Assembly (NCBI GenBank): GCA_038503035.1
Contig: JAVSML010024335.1
Location: 458,017-522,016 of the forward strand
DNA: 64,000 bases
Origin: Crocodylus rhombifer
Taxonomy: Eukaryota; Chordata; Crocodylia; Crocodylidae
Direction of reading: 5' to 3'
In this document: piece after piece, positions 1-12,833 of the stretch
Position numbering within the stretch: the stretch's first letter is position 1
Layout of the letters: the number at the start of each line of letters is the position of its first letter
Notes under the pieces: generated by a model
Told to the model about the DNA's origin: nothing
What the model saw: the letters and a program-made list of their open reading frames with translations, nothing else
The model's database searches: none
Made by a program: the position numbers and the translations under genes

Positions 1-2482
1 TTTTACAGTGGTTACTTCCTTGCAGATGGGCTGGGCAGTGAGGGAAGGGCAGAGGCCAAGCAGAGCGAGGCCTGAGCTTACACTTAGCTTCTTTTGTCTT
101 CCTAGCACCCTGGTTGAGTCTTTTAAAAGCATACAGGAAAAAAGGAATATGTAAAGAGGCACAAATGGCATTTTCAGCAATAGCATGCAAAGATTATATT
201 GTATCTGATTCAAAACTTAACATGAGATTCCATTATAGGTACTCCTTTGCCTGGTTTTTCTGTGAATAACTTCCAATGATGCTTCACACAATGGAATCAA
301 GGAACTTGGTTTGATTCAGGGAGATGAAAGCAGCCATCTGATAATTTACTTCACATTTACTTTGTAGTGAGGAAAGGGTGGCAATGGCAGGGGAGAAAAA
401 GATAATGCTGTACTGTGCTTATACCAACATACTCATCAGTTTTCTAGGAGCAAAAGAGCTGTGGCAGAGCAGAGATGGTTGTAATAAGCTAAAAATAACA
501 ATTTGTGGGCTAAGCAGGTGCACTAAACAGGGTGAAGCAATCTATACTTGGAGGCTGGCAGCATTTGAGACTCACATGCTCACACTGCAACAGATATGCA
601 TCATTAGCCAGACCACTTAGATCACTGGTACCAATAAAAGGCTTGAATTTTCTACTTGGACTCAAAGAATTGGATACTCCAGCTGCTGCATTGTTTTAGC
701 AAGTGTCAGAAGAAAACTTGAAGGAACTTTAAACACCTCCTGGACTGCAAAACATTTGTCTCCGTTAGTGGGGAATATCTTGGAGTATGCAACATGTATA
801 CTTATTCAACAAACCCTGATTGTGTGGAATAAGACATGAAAGAGAAAACATGGTACATTACAGACTTCCTTATTATGAGAGCATTTATAACAACTAATGA
901 AGGGTTTGTAGGTTTCTGGAGCTCTTACCTGCTAACCTACAACAGCTCCATAATCAGGGATGGCCAAAATTTCCATTTTGAAAAGAATATTTGGGTTTCA
1001 GAATATGGTTTCACGAGTTAAAAACAAACAAGCAAGCAAGCAAACAAATCAAAAATCCCTACCAAGTGGTTCAGGATTTGGAGGTTTTTTTGAAGAGATG
1101 TATTTTTTTGTTTGTTTGGCAGGAGTGGCAGTGTTGTGAATAGAAAGACTAGGGATAGAAATTACACATAAACAAGTATAAGTGATTGAAAACTAGTTCA
1201 AATCTGTAATACAACAGAAGTTCAGGGCAAATAAACTACTTTCAAAATTGCCGAAACTAGTGTAAGATAAATCTGGATGGATGTTTTATCAGACTTCACT
1301 GATTTAGGTTAAATTGATGTATTGAACTTCTGTTCCAGATCCCCATCAGATTCAAGTTAACTCAGTCCTCCAGCATCCCAGGAGGCTTCGCACCTCCCTT
1401 GTAACCCCCGCCTCTTGTACCATGGCTGGTCTAGATTTGGCCCGAGCTGTCTGCTCCAGCTGAGCAGGGAAACATGCTTTAGTGCCCCTCCAGTTCTGGC
1501 CTGAGCCACTGCAGGCATGCAGCTGCATTTCTGGAATCAAAAGTGTCTGTTCACTTGCTTATCAGTTCAATCTGTGCAGCTTAGACTAACCTGCAAAGAT
1601 TGAAATGATTCAGCCTCAGGCTTTTTGACTGTTTGTGCTAAGCCAAAGTGACCAACCCCAAAATAGAAAAAAAATAGTCACAGAAAATTCACTGGGAGTG
1701 GGGCAGAGCAGGTAGTCAAAAATTCATTCCCTCTGATCCCAGATTCATTCTAAGCTAAGCCAATTCACACAAAGCTAGAGAGTCATTCTGTCTCTTTGGT
1801 TTAACAAATATTCAAAGTATAAAAAGGTGAAACAGTTTTAACACAGAGAGAAGGGGTGAGAAACCTATAACCTGGGCATCTTTGCTCTGTCTGTTTTCAA
1901 GCAAAGGACTCCAACATGGGCCTCCACTTTCTGTTTAGTACTATAACCATCAGGCTGTTCAGGGGTCTGCCCCTGTTTCTCCAAATTCAAATCTTGGACA
2001 TATATCAGTCAATACAATGCATTTCCAAAATATTGTTCAGTTTTGACAAACCAGCTTTTTCTAACACAAACATTGCATTGTATCGAAAGTTCCCAAGTCA
2101 GGTCTCTACATTCTATGGAATAATGTATTAGGCCAAATTATCTATCTTGACAGAACTGTGTTTGGCAGAGGATGAATCCTATGAAGACACTGGATACAGT
2201 TCTGGCCTCAGCACAACTCTTGAGTTGCCCAGCAGCAGCTCCAGGCATGAAAAGGTATAGCACAGGCCAGGAGGTGAGTGGAGCAGCATACGAGCATTCA
2301 TTCTTGTGAGAGAAACTATCTCACTGGGGAGATTAACACCTGGAAGATCTTCATCCCAGAGAAGGCATGTTTTATCCAAGAGAAATTGAATGAATGCTTG
2401 TATGCACCTAGTTTCTGTCAAAGAAAAATCTTTGGTTTCAGATGCCGATTGCAAAAAGGTCAAAGGCTAACATAACATATTT
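1..2482. other. Intergenic DNA, no gene seen
   Basis: No coding region with family resemblance or splice-flanked exon was found. Open frames here are under 100 codons and occur on both strands, as expected by chance. A short (AAGC/AAAC)n-type simple tract lies near 1021-1050. The stretch around 1330-1640 has the look of an old interspersed repeat but I could not define its ends. Confidence 0.6.
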
Positions 2483-4220
2483 TGTCATTATAGTTCTATA
2501 TCCAGCCCCCCCCAGCTTAAATGTAAAACACATGCGCAGTCAATCTCGCATGAAACCTGAGCAGAAGTGAGAAACACACAGAGTCTGTTCACAGTCATGA
2601 TTGGCAGTCCTGTAATTATTCATGCCTGGCGTGTTGTAATAGGCCACCCTGCAAGCTATAATTTTGGAAAGATTTCCGCCTTTGGTGGAGATCTCCTTCG
2701 GTGGAGATCTCCATGCACGCCCAGGTGACATAGCCAGCGATTTGGCCAGTCGCTGACCTCTCTCCCTGCCTACGGTAAAAATTTTCAGGTATCATAGTAT
2801 CATAGTATCATAGTAGCTAGAGTCGGAAGGGACCTAGGTAGATCATCTAGTCCGACCCCCTGCCTTGGCAGGAAAGAGCACCGGGGTCAGATGACCCCGG
2901 CAAGGTGCTCATCTAACTTCCTTTTAAAAATCCCCAGGCTAGGAGCCTGCACCACTTCCCCTGGAAGCCGGTTCCAGGCCCTAGCCGCCCTGACTGTGAA
3001 GTAGCGCCTCCTAATATCTAATCTAAACTTACCCTCCGCCAGCTTGTGACCGTTATTCCTGGTCACTCCTGGGAGCGCACGGGGGAACAGGGACTCCCCC
3101 AATACCTGCTGATCCCCCCTGACCAGTTTGTAGCAGGCCACAAGGTCCCCCCTTAACCTTCTCTTGTGGAGGCTAAACAGGTTCAGGTCCCGTAGCCTCT
3201 CCTCATAAGGCCTGCCCTGCTGACCCCTGATCATACGAGTGGCCCTCCTCTGAACTCTTTCCATATCGTCCATGTCCCTCTTGAAGTGTGGCGCCCAGAA
3301 CTGGACACAGTACTCCAGCTGCGGCCTGACCAGTGCCGCATAGAGGGGGAGGATCACCTCCCTGGACCTGCTCGAGATGCATCTGTGGATGCATGACAGG
3401 GTACGGTTGGCCTTCTTGACTGCCTCCCCACACTGCCGGCCCATGTTCATCGTGGAGTCAATGACGACTCCAAGATCCTTTTCCGTCTCTGTGCTGGCAA
3501 GAGGGGAGTTCCCCAACCTGTAAGTGTGGTGCCGGTTCTTCCTCCCCATGTGCAACACCTTGCACTTATCAGTGTTAAACCCCATCCTATTCTCATCCGC
3601 CCACCGTTGCAACCTGTCAAGGTCAGCTTGTAGCCTATTGCACCCTTCTAGTGCACCCACATCCCCCCACATCTTAGTGTCATCAGCAAACTTGAACAGG
3701 GTGCTTTCTACCCCCTCATCCAAGTCACTGATGAAGATGTTGAACAGTGCGGGCCCGAGGACAGAGCCTTGCGGAACCCCACTGCCCACGTCCTTCCAGG
3801 TCGAGAAGAACCCATCCACTACCACCCTCTGGGTGCGGCCCTCTAACCAGTTGGTGTATGCGATTTTGTCGACTCGTCCGTTTTCGTCAAGAGCTCTTGA
3901 AAGCCTGCTGACCGAAGTCACCTATGTGCTTTGCTTAAAAATCTGTATTACTCAGTTTGTAATCTGAACAACAAAATATCTACAGTGCTGTGCTAAATAG
4001 CTCAACTTCTCTTTTTACACTGCGCAACCACGACTTCCTTCCTACACTGCATTCTTCTGTAGTGTAAGTAAAAATAAACTTTCTGTGTAACCAATACGCT
4101 TTAAACCTCCTGACTCTGCTCGCTTACCCACCTGTCCGACCACCTTACCCCACCCGCGTCCAGCCGGTCGTGCCGACCCAGGCTCGCAGATCAGGGGTAC
4201 ACCAGTCATCAGACGTGACA
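2483..4220 (+). mobile_element. Probable ERV solo LTR, split by a CR1
   Basis: The flanks of the CR1 at 2790-3921 read as the two halves of one roughly 600-bp LTR-like sequence. It would start with TGTCA at 2483 and end with TGACA at 4216-4220, a perfect 5-bp inverted terminal repeat of TG...CA type. The right half has an AATAAA signal near 4074 followed by about 140 bp of C-rich, U5-like sequence. No gag, pol or env sequence is adjacent, so this would be a solo LTR from homologous recombination. A clear target-site duplication is not visible (the 5-mers outside the ends differ), so the boundaries are uncertain; an alternative left edge is the TG at 2522. Confidence 0.45.
2790..3921 (-). mobile_element. 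CR1 LINE, 5'-truncated, with open reverse transcriptase C-terminus
   Basis: On the minus strand an uninterrupted 344-codon frame (3921 to 2887) encodes the C-terminal half of a CR1 reverse transcriptase. The conserved GVPQGSVLGP block is at residues 48-57 and the FADD catalytic box at 78-81, followed by the thumb-like domain ending in the CR1-typical KRKLDEHLAG motif. The roughly 95-bp 3' UTR ends in tandem TACTATGA units (2790-2814), the CR1 style of 3' end. The endonuclease and N-terminal reverse transcriptase are missing, which is usual 5' truncation. The lack of stops over 1 kb means a young insertion or a slowly mutating host. It interrupts an older LTR-like sequence. Confidence 0.93.
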
Positions 4221-4753
4221 GTTTCTACTGGGAAAGTGACGATTCTCTCGGTAGAAAAAAAAGGCCTGTATGTGAAGTTACCCATATAGTTGTTAATAGA
4301 ACCTGTTTCCAGTGGAAGATAGCCACAGTAGGGAGAGACTCCAGCATGTCTATTATGATCTGTGTGTCCCAGAAGTAGTGGATACTATGTTACAGTGTAG
4401 AGGAAATACAAAACTTTAATTGCCTGAAGCAAACATGAACTGCACATTTTAGTAGATTGCCCCCTTTACCAGCAAAGAGATACAGTACAAAGACAAGTTT
4501 TCTTCTTTGATCATATGCTTCTTACTAGATACATACACAATTCTATAATAGTTCCCTTTCTGACCATTTTTATCTATTTACTTCTACTAATACATGTCAA
4601 ACAAAGATTCTGAAGACAAGTTGCCAAACACAGCGAGAAAGACTCTAGTAAACACTTTTTTTATTATAATCTAATTGTAATAATTTACTATGTAAGAGGA
4701 TAGATGATTCTTTATATTCAGTATAGCTGGAAATTACTTTGTTTTTTCCATAA

Positions 4754-4769
4754 CCCCCCCCCCCCCCCC
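4754..4769 (+). repeat. Poly-C run (16 C)
   Basis: Sixteen consecutive cytosines in otherwise AT-rich DNA. The opposite strand is a G16 run able to form quadruplex structures. Its length may be affected by sequencing slippage. Confidence 0.95.
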
Positions 4770-6575
4770 ATATTAAGAATGAAAGCAAAACTATGGGGCA
4801 TTTATAATCGGACATACTTGTGCATCTAGCTAAGATAGGAACTCTCATACAGTTTAAAATGGAAGATCTTGAAATACAGTAGAATATAAATGCTTTGATG
4901 CACAAATTCTAGATGAAATTCATTTTTTGACATACAGATTCCCATCTTCCAATACAGTAACAGAGAGTACTGTTTTACTGTTGACTATCTTAAGAATAAA
5001 ATAGGACACATGCAAGACAATCTCCATTTACACTGGTTTTATGATAACCATTTTAATTCATCATTGGTTGAAATAAAATTAATAATAAAAACAACAGACT
5101 TTAAAGATTAATACAGTCTTCTTCATCATCATATGATGGTTTTATAATATTGTTACTGGCTTTTGATCAAAGTTAATAAATTCATATCCATGCTTCATAA
5201 AAACCAAAATGAAGCATCCTCATACATTAAAAAATACGCATCAGAACTCCAATTTGATCACAGCTCTGAAAACTAGAAGCACAGGAAAATGATCCTAATC
5301 ATCTTTATGAAAACTGTACAAGCAAAGTCCAGGCACGGTTCCAAAAGAAATCAAGATCAGGCCTCTCAGTTGAGTTAAACTTATTCATGTAGTGATATTT
5401 TAGATCATAAAAATGTCTTGAACACTCGACAGAAGAACAGAGTTACAGCAAGCACACTACCTTGATTTTCTTTTTAAAACAGTCATAATTGGAGTTCTGT
5501 GGAAGCTAGTCTTTTGTATAGTTTTCTATCCTTGATAGCTAAGGACACATGCAAACAAATTTCTGTTGCATTGCATTTTTCAGTCCCCACAAACTTGGTT
5601 TGCGATGAACCATCAGAGAATGGCAAGTTCCAAATCTAGCAGCTGCTGTATGAGAATGCTCACACATCCCACATAATGCAATACCAGCAAAGATAACCAA
5701 GACATCCCTAGTAGATTCAGTTTCAAGATAAAGGTATCTAGCCCTGCCTCATCTGTTTTAACAAATGAATTAATAATTCATTGTCCATAAGAATGAGAAG
5801 AACTTCTCATTAGAACTCGTCATAAAAATTAGGAGACATGGGACAAGTTTCTACAGCTGTGGAGCTATTTTCAGGCCAAAATGGGTGAGCTAGCTTTGGA
5901 GAAGTTTTGAATAAAATAATAATAATAATTTAATACTCAACTAATGTTAAATCCCTTTAACAACTGCTGTTGTTTTTTCCCACCCTGGTTTACTGTTGTA
6001 ATCTCATAAGAAGAAAAGTTTAACAGGGTTTTTTTTAATTTTATAGCTTGCTAATACTATAAACGAATATACTTTTGTTGTTGCTATAGCAAAGTATTTT
6101 TGTACAAGTGCTATGCTTTGCTTTAATAATGAATTCATTTTACTATAAATAAAAATGGATCAGTGATGCATGGCATTAACACATTGCATGTCAGTGATGC
6201 TTTAACACTTGTGATAATGTGAAAATTATTTATTTTCCATTGTTACTCTCTACAAGCTTGTAACTGTATTTGAGGGTCTCGAGGAAACTCAGAATCATCA
6301 AGAATGTTTCTGGGAGACAATACCTGTGACAAACATGCATGTTAGATTAATTCAGGCAAAAAATATGCAGTGTATTAATCTGATAGATACCATCAGCATT
6401 TAGTAGAACATTGAAGTATTACTGTAAGTTCTTTAATGTAGTTTTGCAACCAAACATATCAGTTCAGATAGTAGAGTATTGTGGCCTTCTTCTTGCATGC
6501 AAAGATGATAAAACAAATGAAACAAACAAAAAAGAATGTTGTGGTTAAATACAAAGTATCACACATGGTTAGGGT

Positions 6576-6632
6576 TTGTGTGTATGCATGCTTGCGTACG
6601 TGCGTGCATGCGTGTGTGTATGTACACACATG
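6576..6632. repeat. Alternating purine-pyrimidine tract (GT/GC/AT)
   Basis: About 57 bp of almost strictly alternating purine and pyrimidine, mixing TG, CG, CA and TA steps and including GCATGC palindromes. It is a degenerate (TG)n microsatellite with CG steps, the composition that favours left-handed Z-DNA. Confidence 0.8.
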
Positions 6633-6704
6633 TCCCAGCATGAGAATTTAGGTCAGATTGCCTCTTTATAAATGTTCACTTTATAATGTTCACTTTCCTT
6701 AGGT

Positions 6705-6921
6705 CAGTGATTCTCAAACTTTTTGAATGGGAGGCACTCTTCATTGGACTCAAGGCACTCCTCCATAACTTTTGTAAATTGGGTGACACCCAATTTCGAG
6801 AACTAATCTAATCTATTTTTTTACAGTCCTTATCTCCTTGTGGAGCGAATGGGTACTGGGGATGGGGAATTGCCTGGGCAAGGGTAAACCTTAGTCTGCA
6901 CACCCTGGTTGAGAATCACTG
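6705..6921. mobile_element. Short non-autonomous hAT element with 8-bp TSD
   Basis: A 217-bp element bounded by perfect 13-bp terminal inverted repeats, CAGTGATTCTCAA on the left and its complement on the right. It is flanked by a perfect 8-bp direct repeat CCTTAGGT (6697-6704 and 6922-6929). The CAGTG...TTCTCAA terminus and 8-bp duplication are diagnostic of hAT-superfamily transposons. No transposase is encoded, so it is a MITE-like derivative mobilised in trans. Confidence 0.93.
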
Positions 6922-6929
6922 CCTTAGGT

Positions 6930-9900
6930 ACTCAGGTACCATTGGATATTAGCACTTGTGAAATTCAAATGTAATGGAATGAATGTTCATGCTAAGAACA
7001 TATTTTTACTTCCCCTTAGGCCTCTGGCGCATGTTCATTTAATGACACAGTGGGATCTGATTCTTGATCACAATAATCATGCTTCTTGCCACAGTACACA
7101 TGTGTGACAAGATACACAATTCTGAAATTGGTGATCAGATCCCAGTCATGCCACTATTACTTACCAATGCAGGGAGAGTCTAGGATACTGATTATCCTGG
7201 GCTTCCCCTGCACTGGCAAGTTGAAAGCCAGGTGTCACAGCTGCACATGGTCCAGTTCAGAAACCAGGGCTATCCAGGCACATGACAGCAAATCAACTGA
7301 CTGTTGCACCCAACCTCAGACAGTCCTGGGTCCAGTTCACCCTTGGCTGTCAGTGTAGGGGTTTAAAGTCCCTTTGATTCCCCTGCCAGGAGCATCGGAA
7401 CCCTTATGCCCAGCAGCCCAGCCAGAGTTGCCTGGTATGAGGGAAGTCCTTGGTCAGGGAAGCCCTTTGGCAACCCTGGAGCCTTTCAGCCTCAGACCCC
7501 CACGTAAGTAAAATGTAATTTACCATAAAAAAAACAGTCATATAAATGTTCTGCAACATAGGTGCTCAACTCCCAGCCCTCAGGCCAGGTCTGCCCACAC
7601 AACCATATCATCTAGCCCACAGGTTTCTGCATGGGTCTGGAAATTTGATGGTGGGCAAGTGGTGGCAGTTAACACTTCCACAACTTCCCTGCCACCAGTT
7701 TTTTGAAGCCTCACGTGGTTGCATCAGGCCCCAGCTGGGCTGTTTCTGTGTGGCTGGATTGGGTTTCAGTTGAGCTAGCACCTTATGCTACATCTGATAC
7801 ATGAACAGTTTGACACAGCTAATCTGGCCCATGGGATAGAAAATTGGGTATCACTGTTTTACACTATATGTGAAACATGTTTATGGCTTGTTTCCCATTT
7901 TATGGTGTCTTAAATTGGGTGGATGTGTAGCACCCTTCCCATTTATGCCAACTTTAACACTTAAATCACTGCATGAATGTAACATGTAGAGAAGGCCTTA
8001 GTCACCAATCTGATTTCTAGCTTGTTTACATTACACTAGATGTGATTGATTTTTTTTCTCCCAAAGGGCTGCATATTTAGCTATTTGTGGGAGAAGCATA
8101 TGTAATGCTTCCTTTTTAGGGCAGATAATTTTATCTGTGAGGATAATCCTTACTGCAATTCCTGTTATGAGAATTAAAAAGAGACAGATTGGAAGTTTTG
8201 GGTACTTAAGTGCTTCACTGATGACACCAAGCCAGCAGTAGACCCAGAACAAAGAAGATGGAAATCAATCATATTTTTCCCCATGTTTAGACCCTAATGG
8301 TGTTATATGTTGAGAAGATTTGAATTATTCCCTACCTTTTGGGAACAAAGTAATAGTTTAGCTGCCAACATGTCACCCTGCTCTGCCTTCTGGTTTACTA
8401 ATATAGAAAACTGTAAATCCATTTTTCTAGTTAACTGAGATATTAAGAGTTGAACTTAATGGAAGTGTCAGCAGAGAAGGGAAATAAAGGGAAAAGCTAA
8501 TGTCTATGGAAATGCTGTGTAAGCAATAGAACTAATAAGAAAATCTTTTCCCGGGCAGAGAGTTTTTAACAGTATTTGCGGGCTTTTTTAGTTTTTGATA
8601 AAACCAAAGCAGATTTTTTTCATTCACTTCCCATTACCAACATTTTTTTAGATTTCAAAACCAGTTACCAATTATTTTTTTAGGAAAATATGCACTTTCC
8701 ATGATTTTTTTTCCTAGTTAGAAATGCAATATTCTTTTGATAAAAGATTTTAAGGGAGACTTTTAGACCAGCCTTCAAATAATGAGGAATAATACTGACA
8801 CTTATTTCTTTTATAATAATTCCACACAGCCCAGTCATGCTAAATGCACAATGTACTAACTTTTTTTTAAGAACGGGACTTTCCCCAAAAATGTGTACTA
8901 TAAAGAAGACGGACAGGCTGACCAATCAAGAGGAGAGAGAAAGAAAGTATTATTTAACTGGATGAGAGAAAAGGTATTTCTGTTTCATAGAGAATTTCTG
9001 TATTTTGAAATTTGATTTCACTCTTATGCAAAATGAAAACTAGAAAATTTTGAAATTTTCCACATAACAACCTGCTAGGAGGAGCTGCAGACTCCAAGTC
9101 CTGACTTCATGGGCTGCCCTTGGATGGCTGCCTGCCAGAGCTTCAGATGTGGGAAGCTGTAGGAGGCTTAGCTGCCAAAGACATGCAGAAGCCTGGGAGC
9201 ATTGGAGTCTTTTAGCCAGGCATGTGGAGGTGCTGACAGCTTGGAAGAATGGGCTTCCCCAGAAGCTCAGGCAGGTTGCCAGAGAGCTGAACAGGCAAAC
9301 TGCAGGAACCTGCCAGGGATCCTTTAGAATCTCATCGAAACTGGAAATGGAAAAGTTCCAATGTCGATGAACTGGCCGTTATCAAAGAAAAAACTTTCAT
9401 CAGAACATTTCCAACTATCTTCAATTATCATCCTTTGGTAAGAATTCAGGGCAATTAAGTGACTCAATCAAATCCATGCACACACATGCTTGTCGTACAC
9501 CTGGGAATCTTCTGGGGCAAATATTTATCTGGTAAGTACTGATAAGGTCATCCCTTCTTCCTTTCAGAAAGAATGCCTGTATTATTCATCCCATGCGTTC
9601 TTCAACTAAGGAGATGACTGAGAAACTGAAGTACTAAAAGAGGATGCAGTTTGTTGAACTTCCAAACAAACTAAAACAAGATAAGTTGAAGCAGTATCTT
9701 GGAGGAGGATGCTGAGTCTGCAGAAGGAAATTATATTTGGCTGACAGATAAAAACTGATAGAAGCTATTGGATTTGATAGAAGTTACAGAAAATAAATGT
9801 AGTCAAGGTGATTACTGATTATTCCAGCCCTTTGCAGTGGATATTTTTAAATTTTATTTTTCAAATAATAGATGCGTATGGGAAAATCAGTACTTTGATC

Positions 9901-10432
9901 ACAGGAAATTCTAATAATTTATTCTCATTGGGGATAAAAAATAAGCAAGGAGATGCACTCCCAAGTTATTACAGGATAGCTACTCTCACGCAGTTTGTTG
10001 ATAGCTTGTTGGCCAGTGTGAATTTTGGATCTAATCTAAGAAAGAGGGCCAAGTAAGATAAACCAGTTGTCAGAAAGTGTGTCATAAATTATTACAATAA
10101 TTTGGCTTGCAATTTTTTTTACACAATACATGGTTCATATGTAAAGCCCTTTATCTGTAGGTCAGAAAGCACTTTACACAAGAGATCAGCATCTAATCTA
10201 GTTTATAGCTGAAGAAACTGAACAAAAAGTCTTTAACTTGTGGAATATGAGCTTGACAGAATACTATAGAGGTTTGGATGTTATTTCATATTAGCTCTTG
10301 TAAGTCCATTAAGAAAAAATTCACAGTGATTCATGATGGGAGCAGTATCAACTCCTATTTTATCTGTAACGTCACAATATACAGAAATCTACTGAAGAAA
10401 GTTGGACAATAGTTAATAAGCAATTAAATACA
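6930..10432. other. Intergenic DNA with weak repeat relics
   Basis: No gene was recognised. About 7553-7858 starts with a GGTGCTCAACTCC-like end and finishes with GGGTATCACTG, resembling a hAT-derived repeat, but no duplication supports exact ends. About 8985-9420 contains GAAATTT-rich sequence around a GC-richer core and may be another old element. About 10135-10230 resembles a MIR/L2-like relic ('AAAGCACTTTACA'). Confidence 0.4.
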
Positions 10433-10713
10433 CTGGGCATGTCTACATGTGACACTGTCACTGTAGCAATGTACTACAGTGATATAGCATCTGCAGACAC
10501 AAACTGTGATGCCACAGCTATATCGCTGTAGCAGCGCGCTCCCTCATTATAATGCATTTTATGGTGATGTAGGGACTAAAAATAACTGTAAGCCACTAGC
10601 ATGGTGCAGTATGGGCTATTACTGTGCCATCATTTACTACTTCCTTTTGGAACAGCGCAGTAACAACAGCACAGTAACAACAGCACCTTAGGGACACATG
10701 TAGATGTGCCCAG
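10433..10713. mobile_element. MITE with CTGGGCATGTCTACATGTG terminal inverted repeats
   Basis: A 281-bp element whose first 19 bp and the reverse complement of whose last 19 bp are the same at all but one position. The interior has no ORF of note and contains short self-complementary segments around the motif ACTACAGTGATATAGC / GCTATATCGCTGTAG. Termini of this GGGCATGTCTACA type recur across the window and mark an abundant non-autonomous DNA transposon group. A clear target duplication was not found. Confidence 0.8.
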
Positions 10714-11497
10714 CGATATGGAAGTGTGTTGCAAAAAAGCAATCCTAAGTCTTAAGTGATGCAGCTGAGTCAGGTAGCCAAAAAGGCTAAATGAACATAC
10801 AAAGTAATGTAAACATTAAGCAGGAGTTTGTTTGTTTTTTTTTAAATAAAGGTGATAAAGAATCTTGTGAGAAGCCAGATTTGGATAGCTATAAATGAGA
10901 AACAAATTAAAAGGATACATTTACAGCAAAGAGAAAATATTTTATATTCACAGCAGGTAGGATGTAGAATGAAGGAAAATAATCCATAAATAATTATACT
11001 GGGAAATCAAATAAAGGGGATAAAAACAGTAAACGTTAGTTATTTTTCTATGTTTCTTAAATATAAAGATAAAAAGATGACAAGACAGCTATATACTAGA
11101 GCTGTGCAAAATTTTGACCGCCATTTTGTTTTGGCGGTGTTTCAAGTGTTTTGATGCTCAAAACTCCGAATCTGAAACGAAACAAGTCAAAATGTTTTGA
11201 AGATGTTTCAGCGTTTCAAGGATGTTTCAAAGCTGGGCTTGTAGGGATAGAGAAAGTAAGGAGAGGGAGTGGGAAGAATGTGGAACAGATTGACATTTGT
11301 AGCTGGCTAGTGTCTGCCCGCTGTCCCTGAGGTCCCGTCCAATCTCAGTGCTCTGGGGGAGGGACCTAAAAAGTTTAAAAACAGCATATAAGCCTGTGAG
11401 TGCCTAAGCTGTCAGCCTTTGTCAGCCTGTCTCCTGCCAGAGAGCAGCATCTGAAAGGCACTGACTCTGACTGCTTCCTAGCTCCTACTGGCTAGTA

Positions 11498-12275
11498 GTC
11501 CTATGCAAAGCTTTGGTCCCTGATTTAATTCAGTGGAGATTCGGCTCAATTCGGTGCCGAATCTCTGAATCCAAATCAAATCAGAGGACCCTCTAATTTC
11601 TCCAAATTGAATCAGAACCTTCTGAATTCATTTGGAGAGATTCAGAAGGATTCGGCAATTTGGACACAGACACAGCTTTAAATGTTTTTTCTACATACCT
11701 CAAGGTACCAGGCAGCTCATGAATACTGTGATTCTGGGGTGCATGGAGTGTCCCACAGGAGCATGGGTGGGTCCGGTCCCCAGTGCGCTCGGCAGCATAC
11801 CCGGCAGTGGACCAGACTCACTTCCGGACCAATTCTGGGTCCACTGAGAAGCGTGCGGCCCACCCTCCCCCGGCTCAGTAACTGTGCCTCCTGAGTCTGG
11901 GAGTGTACCCAGGGTCTCCCCACAGACGATCACTGAACTGGGGGTGCTCAGGGGGCCTCCCCATGTGCTTCCTGATGGATTCAGAAGTGGACTGAAGTAC
12001 TTCCAGTCCATTTACAGGTTCACCACCGAACATGTGGGGGACCTCTCCGTGCCCCTGTGGGATGCTCATGTGCCCCACCATTGCAGTGTTCACAAGCCAC
12101 GCCTGGTACCTTGAGGTATGTAGAAAAAACACTGAAAACTGTGTCTGTGTCCAAATCATGGATTCTCTGAATCAGCATCAAATCTTCATATTCAGATTTG
12201 GCCCAATCGAATCAGGGACAGTGATCTGAATCAACGAATCAAATCACTGTCCCTGATTTGGGCTGAATCTGAATA
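11498..12275. repeat. Long-hairpin (palindromic) repeat element, copy 1
   Basis: The two halves are inverted copies of each other. The best-preserved stretch pairs 11662-11765 with 12050-12152; its outer 50 bp (motif TTTTTTCTACATACCTCAAGGTACCAGGC) is almost identical in the two arms. Outer arms are rich in GATTCGGCT/GAATC-type words and the centre is GC-rich. Short open frames occur on both strands only because the unit is palindromic. A second copy is at 42443-43138. No transposase or RT is seen, so this is a non-autonomous foldback-like element of unknown superfamily. Confidence 0.8.
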
Positions 12276-12833
12276 CACTGACAGCTTAGCTATGCTAGCC
12301 TAACTTCAATACTAGAATTGTTGTCCATATATCATTTATTCCCCCCCATCCATTCCTTTGAAATTCTTCTTTTTTTTTTTTTTACCTGAAGAAAAAGAAA
12401 TCTGTGTTGTGCCTGACACTGAGATCCCTGGGCACTGTTCAGGAAAGCACAGCATAGATTAGATAGATTTCACACACAGTCACCTACCTATACACACACT
12501 ACACACAGTCAGGCACCTTCTCTAGAACAGAAAAACATGAAGTGTGCTGGAAAGGCCGGTGCTGCCAAGTCTGGGAGGGGAGCGAGAGGGGGCAAAAGGA
12601 GAGGTGTAAGTTCTCTCCCACCCAGGCTGAGATGCAGCCTCTTTTCAACCAGCCGTGAGGTTTCTTCTGGTACTGGGAGCAAGGAGGTCACAGCAGTGCC
12701 TGTGGCTGCACCCCCTCTGACACCAGCTGTGATAATAACCCCAGCATCAGCAGCATGACAACAAGCAGCACCAGCACCACTGTCTCCTCCACCCCAATTC
12801 CAGGTCCCAGCATGAGTCTCCCACTCGAAGTCT

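Larger units (their letters stand above)
4221..6696. other. Intergenic AT-rich DNA, no gene seen
   Basis: AT-rich sequence without recognisable exons or clear transposon ends. It contains a 16-base poly-C run and an alternating purine-pyrimidine tract, listed separately. Confidence 0.55.
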
